This document shows, one piece after another, positions 45,031 through 53,487 of a stretch of DNA of 64,000 nt. The DNA lies in contig CAZFOB010000008.1 in assembly GCA_964520325.1 (NCBI GenBank), forward strand, positions 1-64,000. The letters are read 5' to 3'. The notes beneath the pieces are model-generated. The model did not search any database. It was given only the letters and a program-made list of their open reading frames with translations, and was not told the DNA's origin. The translations under genes and the position numbers were made by a program. This DNA comes from CAZFOB01 sp964520325 (GTDB taxonomy: Bacteria > Actinomycetota > JAICYB01). Within the stretch, counting starts at the first letter, position 1. Each line of letters starts with the position of its first letter.

Positions 45031-48000
45031 ATGAAGACCGAACGCTCAGCTCGGCCGGGCAAGCCGGACCCGGTTGAGGCGCCCGCGGAGGCCGAGGCGC
45101 TCGCGGCGGCCGCAATCCAGCATGGCGCGCGCCGCGATCTCTCATTCCGGCGGCGGGGATGGGAGAGCTTCAAGCAGACGCTCAAGGAGGCCGCCCAATA
45201 CCGCGATATCGCGAGGTCGCCGTACGGGATGGGCCCATTGCTGGTGTTCACGGCCATCGGAGCGATCGCTGCGCTCGAGGGAGAGGTCTTCAGCCTTGCC
45301 TACCCCGAGATCATCCGTGACCTCGACATCGACCTACTCCCGTTGATCGGCATCTTCAGCATCGTCAACTTGTTCGTGATCTTCCTGAGTCTCGCTTTGG
45401 CGTGGATCGCCGACCGCGTGCGGCGGACGCCCTTCGTCGGGATCGGCACGATGATCCATGGGGTGGCATCGATGGGCACGGCCGGCGCCGGCGGCGGTGC
45501 CGCCCTCGGTGCGACGCAGGGCACGGCCTCCGTCGGCGGCCAGATCGTGGACGTCCCCACCACGTCGCTGCTCGCCGACTACTACCCGCCGCAGGTCCGC
45601 GGCAAGGTGTTCGCATTCTCCGGCGTGATCAGGCGTGTGCTCGCGATCACCGCGCCGGTGATCGTCGCCTATCTCATCACGGCAACGTCGCTGTCGTGGC
45701 GACTGCCGTACCTGATCTTCGGACCGATGCTCATCCTCGCCGGGATATGGGCGCTCTTCGCGCTGAAGGAGCCGGTGCGTGGCTACATGGAGAGGAAGGC
45801 ACTGGGTCTGGCCGAGGAGGACGCGAAGCGTGAGGAGGACTCCGTCAGCTTCGGCGAAGCCTGGAGAACGATCTGGGCCATTCGGACCCTCCGCCGCCTG
45901 TTCATCGCCGATATCCCGTCCGGTATTGGCGTTTACATCTTCGGCCTCTTCTTCAATATCCTTCTCTTCGAGAAATATGGGCTGACCATCCGCGCGCGAG
46001 CGTTCCTGTTCGCGGGTCTCGCCGTGTTCGCTCTCCCGTTCGGGTTCTACGCGGGCGGCATCGTCGACGTTCTCCTTCGGCGCCGCCCGCAGCGCGTGCT
46101 TGTGTTCACCGGCGTCGTCAATCTCGTCGCGACGTTCTTCCTCTTCTGGATAGCGTCCGCTCCGCCACTGTGGGTCCTCGCGATCGTGACGATGGGCTAC
46201 GGTGCGGCTCTTTCGTTGTTCGGTCCGGCCCGCGGTGTCCTGTACGTGCAGATCCTCCCCGCGCACGTGCGCACCATGGGTAGTGCGATCCCGCTCCTCG
46301 CGGCCGTGCCGGGAACGATCTTCCGGTTCGTCATCATCGCGTACGTCGTCACCAGGTGGGGCACCCAGGGTGCGCTTTACGCAGCGGTACCTCTCCTCGT
46401 CCTCTCCGCCGTCATCGAGCTCAGCGCCGCCGGGCTCTTCGAACGTGATATGCGTTCGGCCTACGCGTCGCAGGCCGCGGCAGCGGCGTGGCGGATGGCC
46501 CGCGAGTCCGGGCAGGGCAAGCTGCTCATCTGCCGCGACATCGATGTCTCATACGACGGTGTTCAGGTGCTGTTCGGGGTCGATTTCGACGTCGACGACG
46601 GCGAGATCATCGCGCTTCTCGGGACGAACGGCGCCGGGAAGTCCACGCTGCTCAGAGCGATCGGTGGAATCCACGAAGCCTCGTCGGGAGCGGTGGTCTT
46701 CAACGGACGCGATATCACCCACATGCCTCCGCACGAGATCGCGGCGCGCAAAGTGGTTTCGATGCCCGGTGGCCGCGGTGTGTTCCCCGACCTCACGGTT
46801 GCTGAGAATCTCCTGCTCGGGAACTGGCTCACCGAGGACGAGGAGGACGGGAAGAAGCGCCTCGAAGAGGTTTACTCGATCTTCGATGTCCTGAGTCAGC
46901 GGCAGAACGAGCGTGCGCAGCTGTTGTCCGGTGGTGAGCAGCAGATGCTCTCGCTCGCGATGGCGTTCCTGAGCAAGCCGCGCCTGTTGATGATCGACGA
47001 GCTCTCGCTCGGTCTGTCTCCGTCCGTCGTCGCCCAGCTCGTCGAGTTCGTCAAGCGCATCCACGCTCAGGGGACCACCGTCATCATCGTCGAGCAGTCG
47101 GTCAACGTCGCTCTCACGCTCGCCGAACGCGCGATCTTCATGGAGAAGGGCGAAGTGCGCTTCGTCGGTCAAACAGAGGAACTGCTCCGCAGACCGGACA
47201 TCCTCCGTGCCGTCTACGTGAAAGGAACGGGAGGCGCGGGCGGAGGACGATCGGGCATCAAGGGCGAGCGCGAGCGGCGTCGCTACTCGCTCGAGCGCGC
47301 GCGTCCGATGCTCGAGGTGCAGGGGGTCACGAAGTCCTTCGGTGGCGTCGCGGCCGTCAGGAGCGTGTCGTTCGACCTTCTGGACGGTGGTGCGCTCGGA
47401 CTGATTGGGCCGAACGGCGCGGGAAAGACGACGATCTTCGATCTGGTGTCCGGGTTCCAGGCTCCCGACTCCGGCCGGATCATCTTCGACGGCGCCGATG
47501 TGACGGAGAAATCACCGCAGGAGCGTGCTCGCCTCGGGCTCGTCAGGCGTTTCCAAGACGCTCGCTTGTTCCCGTCGCTCAGCGTCTACGAGAACATCCT
47601 CGTCGCGCTCGAGCGTCGTGCCGAAGTCCGTTCGATGCTCTTGACCGCGCTGCAGGTTCCGCAGGCTCGGCAGGCTGAGCGTCGCCTTCGCCGTCGGGCG
47701 GAGCCGTTGATCGAGCTCCTGGAGCTCGGTGCGTACCGGGACAAGTTCGTGAAGGAGCTTTCGACGGGACTGCGGCGCATCACCGACATCGCGTGCGTGC
47801 TTGCGACGGAACCGAAGCTGCTGCTGCTCGACGAGCCGTCGACGGGGATCGCACAGTCTGAGTCGGAGAACCTCGCACCGCTGCTTCGGCGCGTCCGATA
47901 CGAGACTGGTTGCACGATGCTGATCATCGAGCACGATATGCCGCTGATCTCTCAGCTCGCCGACGAGCTTCTCGCGATGGATCAGGGCGAGACGGTGATC

Positions 48001-48126
48001 CGCGGTACGCCCGAGGAGGTCCTCGAGGACGAGCGCGTTGTCGCGTCCTACCTCGGCACGTCGGAGGATGTCATCCAGAGGTCGGGTGCACGCGCGAGTC
48101 GGAAGAAGGCGGGGCAGAAACGATGA
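45031..48126 (+). CDS. MFS transporter - LivF - LivG triple fusion
   Basis: A 1031-residue protein with three parts. Residues 50-480 form a major facilitator domain (AWIADRVRRTPFVGIGTMIH, SLLADYYPPQVRGKVFAFSG). Residues 496-735 form a LivF-type ABC ATPase: Walker A LGTNGAGKST near 530, signature LLSGGEQQML near 632, MIDELSLGLSP. Residues 760-1015 form a LivG-type ATPase: Walker A GPNGAGKTT at 792-800, LLLLDEPSTGI, and a deviating signature LSTGLRR. In standard systems LivF and LivG are separate soluble ATPases and no MFS is involved. I start at ATG 45031 behind GAGAGGGAC. A frameshifted relative of the MFS part lies at 62262. The stop overlaps the next lipoprotein (ATGA). Confidence 0.92.
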   Translation: MKTERSARPGKPDPVEAPAEAEALAAAAIQHGARRDLSFRRRGWESFKQTLKEAAQYRDIARSPYGMGPLLVFTAIGAIAALEGEVFSLAYPEIIRDLDIDLLPLIGIFSIVNLFVIFLSLALAWIADRVRRTPFVGIGTMIHGVASMGTAGAGGGAALGATQGTASVGGQIVDVPTTSLLADYYPPQVRGKVFAFSGVIRRVLAITAPVIVAYLITATSLSWRLPYLIFGPMLILAGIWALFALKEPVRGYMERKALGLAEEDAKREEDSVSFGEAWRTIWAIRTLRRLFIADIPSGIGVYIFGLFFNILLFEKYGLTIRARAFLFAGLAVFALPFGFYAGGIVDVLLRRRPQRVLVFTGVVNLVATFFLFWIASAPPLWVLAIVTMGYGAALSLFGPARGVLYVQILPAHVRTMGSAIPLLAAVPGTIFRFVIIAYVVTRWGTQGALYAAVPLLVLSAVIELSAAGLFERDMRSAYASQAAAAAWRMARESGQGKLLICRDIDVSYDGVQVLFGVDFDVDDGEIIALLGTNGAGKSTLLRAIGGIHEASSGAVVFNGRDITHMPPHEIAARKVVSMPGGRGVFPDLTVAENLLLGNWLTEDEEDGKKRLEEVYSIFDVLSQRQNERAQLLSGGEQQMLSLAMAFLSKPRLLMIDELSLGLSPSVVAQLVEFVKRIHAQGTTVIIVEQSVNVALTLAERAIFMEKGEVRFVGQTEELLRRPDILRAVYVKGTGGAGGGRSGIKGERERRRYSLERARPMLEVQGVTKSFGGVAAVRSVSFDLLDGGALGLIGPNGAGKTTIFDLVSGFQAPDSGRIIFDGADVTEKSPQERARLGLVRRFQDARLFPSLSVYENILVALERRAEVRSMLLTALQVPQARQAERRLRRRAEPLIELLELGAYRDKFVKELSTGLRRITDIACVLATEPKLLLLDEPSTGIAQSESENLAPLLRRVRYETGCTMLIIEHDMPLISQLADELLAMDQGETVIRGTPEEVLEDERVVASYLGTSEDVIQRSGARASRKKAGQKR

Positions 48127-48638
48127 GAAGAAGGCGGGGCGTCACCGCGATGATGGCCGTTGCCGCGATGACCATGATGTTCTTGGGGTGTGGCCAGGGA
48201 CAGAAAGTGGGGTCCGAGAAGATCCTCGAGTTCGAGGACCAGAACCGCAAAGGACCGCGCCTGGGCGAGAAGACCGCGGCGCCGGACAAGACTCCGAGCT
48301 CCTTGACGGTCGGCGGTGCGACGAAAGCGCCGCCAACGGCGACGCCGGCACCGAAGGCGACGCCCTCGTACTTCGACGTGACGCTGATCACCAACAGTCC
48401 GTACTACGAACCGGGCAACCGCATCGTGATCAGGAGGGGCGTGACGCTACGGGTGACCAACCAGGATGCGACACCAGAGCGGTCGAAGGGCCGGAGCTTC
48501 ACGGACAAGCACGGTTCGTTCCATTCCGGTCTGCTCAAACCGGGTGAGTCGTGGACGTGGTTGTTCGACGGGAGCGGTGCCTACGAGGTGATCGACGAAG
48601 GACTGAACTTCGCGACGGCGATCTTAGAGGTCTCCTAG
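48123..48638 (+). CDS. Cupredoxin-fold lipoprotein without copper ligands
   Basis: A 171-residue lipoprotein: signal with lipobox Leu-Gly-Cys (MTMMFLGCGQG), Thr/Pro/Ala-rich stalk, then a domain like plastocyanin-type cupredoxins: IVIRRGVTLRVTNQDATPER, FHSGLLKPGESWTWLFDGSG, AYEVIDEGLNFATAILEV. The His that normally follows the NxD strand and the Cys-His-Met cluster near the end are both missing, so a type 1 copper site cannot form. A structural or ligand-binding role is likely. Overlaps the MFS-LivF-LivG stop by four bases, tying it to the transporter operon. Confidence 0.8.
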   Translation: MRRRRGVTAMMAVAAMTMMFLGCGQGQKVGSEKILEFEDQNRKGPRLGEKTAAPDKTPSSLTVGGATKAPPTATPAPKATPSYFDVTLITNSPYYEPGNRIVIRRGVTLRVTNQDATPERSKGRSFTDKHGSFHSGLLKPGESWTWLFDGSGAYEVIDEGLNFATAILEVS

Positions 48639-49136
48639 GTGCGGAAAACCGTTGCTGTGCTTGGCTCCCTCCTCCTCGCAGCTGCGTTCTCGTGTGGGGG
48701 AGGAGCGGAGGAGCTGGACGCGAAGGCAGCGGCGGCTACCCTTCGGCTCCCTCAGCAGATCGTGGGCATGCGTGTGAAGGCCGAAAAGATCGGCTCAGGG
48801 CTCAAGAAGGTCGAGCGCCCCTACGTCGATACCGTGGCCGTCTTCAGTCTTCGTGAGGAAGGCCTCCTTCGCGCGAGCCTGCAAGTCAACCGCTTCAACC
48901 GCGCTGCTCGGCCCGGAGATCGGGATTTTCGGGAGTCGATCGTTGCAACGATCGGGGGAACGGCGCCGGTGCGACTCCGCGTCGGGGAGGATCGCGTGTA
49001 TGCGACGACGGCTTCCGACCAGTTCCTGTTCACATGGTTCAAGGGAAGCGGGATGTTCGTCCTCGCGGTGCAGAAGGACTTCACGTTCCCGAGGACGCTC
49101 CTGCGCCGCTTGATCAACCTCGATCTCGACGTATGA
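48639..49136 (+). CDS. Lipoprotein of unknown function
   Basis: A 165-residue lipoprotein, GTG start directly after the previous TAG. Signal peptide with lipobox Phe-Ser-Cys (LLLAAAFSCGGG), then a mixed alpha/beta domain with QQIVGMRVKAEKIGSGLKKV, VFSLREEGLLRASLQVNRFN and FLFTWFKGSGMFVLAVQKDF. The C-terminal part alternates hydrophobic and charged residues. No family recognised. Third gene of the downstream lipoprotein series, overlapped by the next gene (ATGA). Confidence 0.78.
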   Translation: MRKTVAVLGSLLLAAAFSCGGGAEELDAKAAAATLRLPQQIVGMRVKAEKIGSGLKKVERPYVDTVAVFSLREEGLLRASLQVNRFNRAARPGDRDFRESIVATIGGTAPVRLRVGEDRVYATTASDQFLFTWFKGSGMFVLAVQKDFTFPRTLLRRLINLDLDV

Positions 49137-50269
49137 GGCTCCGTGTCACCGGTCTTTGGTGCTGCCTCCTCGCCCTGGCGTCCGCTTGTGGCGGGGGGGG
49201 TGGCGTCGGTGCCCTGACGCGTGAGGTCACGGCCGCCCTTGACCGTACGCGTGACAACTCGCGGACGTATCGCTACATAGACCAAACGATCGACGGGAAG
49301 AGACGGATCGATGTCGAAGGGAAGATCCAAGACGACCTCCGGTACTCGGGGACGGTCAGCGTCAACGGGAAGAAGCTGTATCAGGAGATCGTCAGCGACG
49401 ATTCGGTTGCGCTGCGGATCCTCGACCTCAAGGCTGCGAAGCCGGTGATCGATGCTGCGCAGCGCGCCGATCCGATCACCGCGGAGGCGCTCCGCACGCG
49501 ACGTTGGGTCGTCGACCATGCCGTCGCTCCACCACTGCTCGCCGCGGCCGCTGCCCCCGCGAACGAATCCGAGGATACGGCCGACGATCCGGCATCCGGT
49601 CTGCGGCGGCCGAGTCTGGTGGGAGACGACCCCTTCACCGACGCGGCTCAGCTGATTAACTACGCGGACCGTGCCGCGCGCGGCGGAATCGCCATGGAAC
49701 GCTTCGATCCCGAAGGCATCGACTACAACGCTCTGGACGACCCGTGGACCGCCGATGCGCAGATCGACCTCGAGGAGTTGGGACTCCGACGCTACGACCT
49801 GACGCAGCCGCCGCTGCCAGCGCCCGCCGAGCGCGGAAAGCGCCAGTCGTTGCCGCAGGTCGAACACTTTCGGAAGATGGCCGTGTACGTCGAAACGGAG
49901 CGGGTTGTGAAGATCAGGGAGCAGATCTCGATCGGTGATCGCCGGGAGTTCCGCCGTGCGGAGCAAGGGAGAACCGCCGGGTTCTATCTCAAGTTGCGCG
50001 ACGAAGCGAGGAAGGGAGGCGTGCAGGATGAGTTGCGCGAGCGGAAGATGGAGTACGTGGTGACGAAGATCGGTGATGTGGCGGTGACACTCCCCCGGAA
50101 CGCCGAGAAAGGCCTCCTCGCGCAGGTGCTCCCGGCGCTCAAGTCGTTGTTCGGGTTCGAATTCATCGGCGGCCGAACAGGCCCGGCCCTGCCGGGCGTT
50201 AAGAGTCCCGCCCCCGGTGGCTCGCCTGTGGCGTCACCCGCCTCGAGATCCGTTCCGAGCGCCGGATGA
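49133..50269 (+). CDS. Lipoprotein of unknown function with poly-G tract
   Basis: A 378-residue lipoprotein. Signal peptide with lipobox Ala-Ser-Ala-Cys (LLALASACGGGG). The Cys is followed by a Gly linker encoded by a run of eight G residues (49193-49200), so slippage would switch the frame. The body holds a beta-rich section (RIDVEGKIQDDLRYSGTVSV), resembling LolA/LppX-like outer-lipid-binding folds only loosely, and a charged helical C terminus. No family recognised. It starts within the preceding stop (ATGA). Confidence 0.78.
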   Translation: MRLRVTGLWCCLLALASACGGGGGVGALTREVTAALDRTRDNSRTYRYIDQTIDGKRRIDVEGKIQDDLRYSGTVSVNGKKLYQEIVSDDSVALRILDLKAAKPVIDAAQRADPITAEALRTRRWVVDHAVAPPLLAAAAAPANESEDTADDPASGLRRPSLVGDDPFTDAAQLINYADRAARGGIAMERFDPEGIDYNALDDPWTADAQIDLEELGLRRYDLTQPPLPAPAERGKRQSLPQVEHFRKMAVYVETERVVKIREQISIGDRREFRRAEQGRTAGFYLKLRDEARKGGVQDELRERKMEYVVTKIGDVAVTLPRNAEKGLLAQVLPALKSLFGFEFIGGRTGPALPGVKSPAPGGSPVASPASRSVPSAG

Positions 50270-50760
50270 GATCCCGCTCGCTCGTTGTTGCTGCTTTCGT
50301 CGCTCTGGCCGTTGTAGCGTGCTCGAAGGAGAAGAGCGTCCTGGAAGACGGCGGTCCTCGCATACCGGCCGACGCCGGCATCGCGACCGATGTCACCTTC
50401 GATCGCATCCAGCTCGACGGCAAGGACACGTACGAGATTAGGGACGACGTTGAGAGCTTCGCAACACGCAGTCATCACATCACGGCTCTGCTCTCATGGG
50501 AGGGTAAGTACGTACATCTCGGCTTGGACGACGAGAAGCGGGTGCGCTGGATTGCCGGTATCGGCTTGGTCAGCGGCAAGCCGCCTAGAGTGACGTATTC
50601 AGGAGTGCTCGAGAGCTTCGATGCATCGATGCGGCAGGCGACGTTCGAGGACGGAACGGTGTTGGTCTTCGCGAAGTTGGTGAAGGCTCCCAAGAAGGGT
50701 CGGGAAGTCGTCGCCGACATCGATGCGGATACCGGCGTTGTCGTGAAGCTTCTAGGGTAG
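50266..50760 (+). CDS. Lipoprotein of unknown function
   Basis: A 164-residue lipoprotein: lipobox Val-Val-Ala-Cys (VAAFVALAVVACSKEK), then one compact domain with VTFDRIQLDGKDTYEIRDDV, LLSWEGKYVHLGLDDEKRVR and a closing strand pair (VVADIDADTGVVVKLLG). The body is beta-rich and could be a small barrel. No family recognised. Fourth and last of the overlapping lipoprotein series behind the fused transporter; the gap to the acyl-CoA dehydrogenase is 23 bases. Confidence 0.78.
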   Translation: MRSRSLVVAAFVALAVVACSKEKSVLEDGGPRIPADAGIATDVTFDRIQLDGKDTYEIRDDVESFATRSHHITALLSWEGKYVHLGLDDEKRVRWIAGIGLVSGKPPRVTYSGVLESFDASMRQATFEDGTVLVFAKLVKAPKKGREVVADIDADTGVVVKLLG

Positions 50761-50783
50761 ATCTTTCTTCAGGAGGAACGAAT

Positions 50784-52070
50784 ATGGCGTGGGACTTCTC
50801 GACCGAACCCGAGTTCGAGCAGAAGCTCGAGTGGATGCGCGGCTTCGTCAACGACGAGATCATGCCGTTGGAAGTACTCGATCTGTCGGGAGAGCAGCTT
50901 CGGCGCGCGATCCGTCCGCTCCAGGACGAGGTCAGGGCGCAGGGACTGTGGGCGGCGCATCTGGATCCAGAGCTCGGGGGCCAGGGTTTCGGCCAGGTCA
51001 AGCTCGGCCTCATGCACGAGATCCTCGGTGAGTGCTTCTACGCACCGTCGGTGTTCGGCAACAACGCACCCGACTCGGGAAACGCCGAGCTCATCGCGAT
51101 CGCCGGCAGCGAGGAACAGAAGAAGCAATGGCTGTGGCCGCTGCTCGACGGCGACATCCGCTCGGCCTTCTCCATGACCGAGCCGGGTGCCGGCGCCGAT
51201 CCCACGATGATCTCCACTCGCGCAGAACGCGTCGGCGACGAGCTCATCATCAACGGCCACAAGTGGTTCACGAGCAACGGTGCAACGTCCGACATCCTCA
51301 TCGTCATGGCCGTGACCAACCCGGACGTGCACCCGTATCAGGGCATGTCGATGATCGTCGTGCCGACGCGCACGCCCGGAGTGAACATCCTTCGCAACAT
51401 CGGGACGATGGACGAAGCACATCACCCGCTCGACGTTCCCGGCGGCCACGCCGAGATCCTCTATGAGGATGTCCGTGTGCCGTACACCAATCTGCTCGGA
51501 GGCGAGGGCCAAGCCTTCGTGCTGGCTCAGAAGCGCCTCGGTCCCGGACGCATCCATCACGTGATGCGCTGGATAGGTCAGAGCAACCGCGCCTTCCGCA
51601 TGCTCTGCGAACGAGCGGTTTCACGGACGGTGTTCGGCGAGCCGCTCGCGCGCAAGCAGACGATCCAGAACTGGATCGCCGACTCCGCGGCCGAGATCCA
51701 CGCGCTCAAACTGATGACCTTGCACGCGGCGTGGAAGATGGACAACGAAGGGTCGTCGGCTTCCCGCAAGGAGATCGCAACCATCAAGTTCTGGGGCAGC
51801 AAGGTGCTGCACGATGCGATCGACCGAGCGATCCAGATCCACGGCAGCCTTGGGTTCACCACCGACCTGCCGCTCGAGCGTATGTACAAAGCCGCTCGCG
51901 CCGGACGCATCTACGACGGTCCCGACGAGGTGCACCGCCAGACCGTTGCGCGGCAGATCCTCAAGGGCTACGAAGCCACCGACGTCCCGAGCGAGCACGT
52001 GCCGACGCGTCGCGAAGAAGCGCAGCGCAAGTTCGCGTGGCTGCTCGAAGAGGCGACGGCCAACCTCTAG
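50784..52070 (+). CDS. Acyl-CoA dehydrogenase
   Basis: A 428-residue flavoprotein that introduces a trans-2 double bond into an acyl-CoA. Family signatures: SAFSMTEPGAGADPTMISTR (FAD/substrate), HKWFTSNGATSDI, a helix IQNWIADSAAEIHALKLMTL, and the C-terminal IHGSLGFTTDLPLERMYKAA with the FAD-binding RIYDGPDEVHRQTVARQIL. Most like the ACAD10/11 branch. Excellent ribosome binding site AGGAGGAACGAAT. It is not obviously tied to the lipoprotein locus in front of it and may form its own unit with the CAP genes. Confidence 0.94.
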   Translation: MAWDFSTEPEFEQKLEWMRGFVNDEIMPLEVLDLSGEQLRRAIRPLQDEVRAQGLWAAHLDPELGGQGFGQVKLGLMHEILGECFYAPSVFGNNAPDSGNAELIAIAGSEEQKKQWLWPLLDGDIRSAFSMTEPGAGADPTMISTRAERVGDELIINGHKWFTSNGATSDILIVMAVTNPDVHPYQGMSMIVVPTRTPGVNILRNIGTMDEAHHPLDVPGGHAEILYEDVRVPYTNLLGGEGQAFVLAQKRLGPGRIHHVMRWIGQSNRAFRMLCERAVSRTVFGEPLARKQTIQNWIADSAAEIHALKLMTLHAAWKMDNEGSSASRKEIATIKFWGSKVLHDAIDRAIQIHGSLGFTTDLPLERMYKAARAGRIYDGPDEVHRQTVARQILKGYEATDVPSEHVPTRREEAQRKFAWLLEEATANL

Positions 52071-52072
52071 TC

Positions 52073-52591
52073 GTGCGGTCACATCGAAGGATCCTCGCAG
52101 CCATCGCGATCATTGGCGCGATCTTTGCCGTGATCGGGGTCGCGCCTGTCGTCCGCGCAGAAACAGATGACAACGAGAGCGCGTTCGAGATCCGGTTGCT
52201 CGAACGGATCAATGCGGCTCGGGCCAAGCAGAGTCTCGACGTGCTCGACGAACACCCGGACATCCGCGACCAAGCACGCGAACACTCGACCAGGATGTCT
52301 ACATTGCAGGCCCTGAGCGATACCGGGTTCGAGGCTCGCAAGGCCCGGATCGCCAACGCGGATCCAGGCATCAACGAAGAAAAGATCTGTGAGCTCCGTG
52401 CGAGCGCCAATCTCGAGAGGATCGGGCCGGTGGTTGAGAAGGTCTACCGTGCCTGGAAGCGGTCGGCGCCGCACAAGCGCTGCCTCTTCGACAGCGACTT
52501 CACGACCCAGTCGGGCGCAGTGGGAGCCGAGTTCGACGGTGAGAAGTGGTGGATCACATTGATCGCCGCTCGCGACGCTACTCTCCAGTGA
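52073..52591 (+). CDS. Secreted CAP (SCP/PR1) domain protein, divergent
   Basis: A 172-residue exported protein. Signal peptide ILAAIAIIGAIFAVIGVAPV with cleavage after VRA. A CAP-like domain follows: FEIRLLERINAARAKQSLDV, a helix with REHSTRM, and a closing strand pair GAVGAEFDGEKWWITLIAAR. Compared with its neighbour it lacks the second conserved His (SDTGFE instead of GHAGF) and the Glu-Asn motif, so the usual CAP cavity is incomplete. GTG start two bases after the dehydrogenase stop. Probably arose by duplication with the next gene, which it overlaps by one base. Confidence 0.82.
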   Translation: MRSHRRILAAIAIIGAIFAVIGVAPVVRAETDDNESAFEIRLLERINAARAKQSLDVLDEHPDIRDQAREHSTRMSTLQALSDTGFEARKARIANADPGINEEKICELRASANLERIGPVVEKVYRAWKRSAPHKRCLFDSDFTTQSGAVGAEFDGEKWWITLIAARDATLQ

Positions 52592-53088
52592 TGAGAAAAG
52601 GGATGCGGGGTCTTGTGGTTGGGTTGGTGGCAGCGCTGCTCGTGAGTATCGTCGCGCCGGCGGCTTCGGCTCAGACGACGGATGAGAACTACCTCTTCGA
52701 CCTCATCAACACCAAGAGGGACGCGAAGGGCAAACAGGTGCTGACCGAGCACGCGTCGATCCTGCGGGAGGCGCGTGCGCACTCGATCGACATGGCCGAC
52801 CGTGGCGCGATCGGCCACGCCGGTTTCGACCAGCGTGTGAACGCGATCCGAGCAGATGACGGAGGCATCGACGGCTACATCTGCGAGAACGTCGCGTACG
52901 CGAGCGGACAAGGGAGTGCCGAAGCGGCGCTACGCGTGATCTTCAAGGGGTGGAGGCGGTCGAAGGAAGGTCACCGCGAGTGCTTGTTCGATCTGGGCAA
53001 CCGGACCCAGTCTGCCGCGCTCGGCCTGGAAAAGCGCGGCAACACATGGTGGGCGACGTTCATCACGGCGAAAGACAGCTCGCCTTAG
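52591..53088 (+). CDS. Secreted CAP (SCP/PR1) domain protein
   Basis: A 165-residue exported protein with signal peptide (LVVGLVAALLVSIVAPAASA) and CAP domain: NYLFDLINTKRDAKGKQVLT, ARAHSIDMADRGAIGHAGFD (both conserved His), GGIDGYICENVAYASG (conserved Glu) and GNTWWATFITAK. It therefore keeps the full cavity residue set, unlike the paralogue just upstream. Bacterial CAP proteins are extracellular and their roles range from sporulation to calcium and lipid binding. One-base overlap with the upstream gene. Confidence 0.9.
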   Translation: MRKGMRGLVVGLVAALLVSIVAPAASAQTTDENYLFDLINTKRDAKGKQVLTEHASILREARAHSIDMADRGAIGHAGFDQRVNAIRADDGGIDGYICENVAYASGQGSAEAALRVIFKGWRRSKEGHRECLFDLGNRTQSAALGLEKRGNTWWATFITAKDSSP

Positions 53089-53091
53089 GGC

Positions 53092-53487
53092 CTACCAGAT
53101 CGCGTTCTCGAAGTGCTCGCGGATGCTGTTGTCGCGCGTGATCAGCGCGCCGTTGCCGGCGATGGCTTGTCCAACGATGACGCGATCGAACGGATCGCGG
53201 GTCCATCCGAGGGCCAGAGTGGCGTCGATGACGCGGGCAAACGGAACGTCGCATACCAGCAGACCGATCCGCGACGCGAGCCGATCAACGACGTGAGTTC
53301 CAGGATCGGTGAATCGGCCGATCTCTCGGAGGAGTTCGATCTCGAAAAGGACGAACGGGGAAATCCGGAGTTCGTCGTTGTCGATGGCCTCGGCGGCCGT
53401 ATTACTCAGAAGATCGAATCGTTCAGCGTGCAGCCAGATGACGGTGTGGGTGTCTAAGTAGGATCGGGATTCCAATAGACCGACCAA
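53092..53487 (-). CDS. PIN-domain toxin of the second toxin-antitoxin pair
   Basis: A PIN ribonuclease of up to 131 residues: SYLDTHTVIWLHAE (Asp), FVLFEIELLREIGR (Glu), GWTRDPFDRVIVGQAIA (Asp) and ALITRDNSIREHF (Asp), the four acidic positions of the family. Starts at TTG 53487 or the TTG at 53475, inside the antitoxin gene. It is expected to cut RNA when not bound by its antitoxin. The pattern (LDTHTxIWL) belongs to the VapC group often paired with Phd-type antitoxins. Confidence 0.9.
   Translation of the reverse strand: MVGLLESRSYLDTHTVIWLHAERFDLLSNTAAEAIDNDELRISPFVLFEIELLREIGRFTDPGTHVVDRLASRIGLLVCDVPFARVIDATLALGWTRDPFDRVIVGQAIAGNGALITRDNSIREHFENAIW

Noticed and set aside
42705..48126. 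Simple branched-chain amino acid importer annotation (LivHMFG)
   Set aside because: The fusion with an MFS domain, the anchored Cys-rich receptor and the lipoprotein context do not support naming an amino acid substrate.
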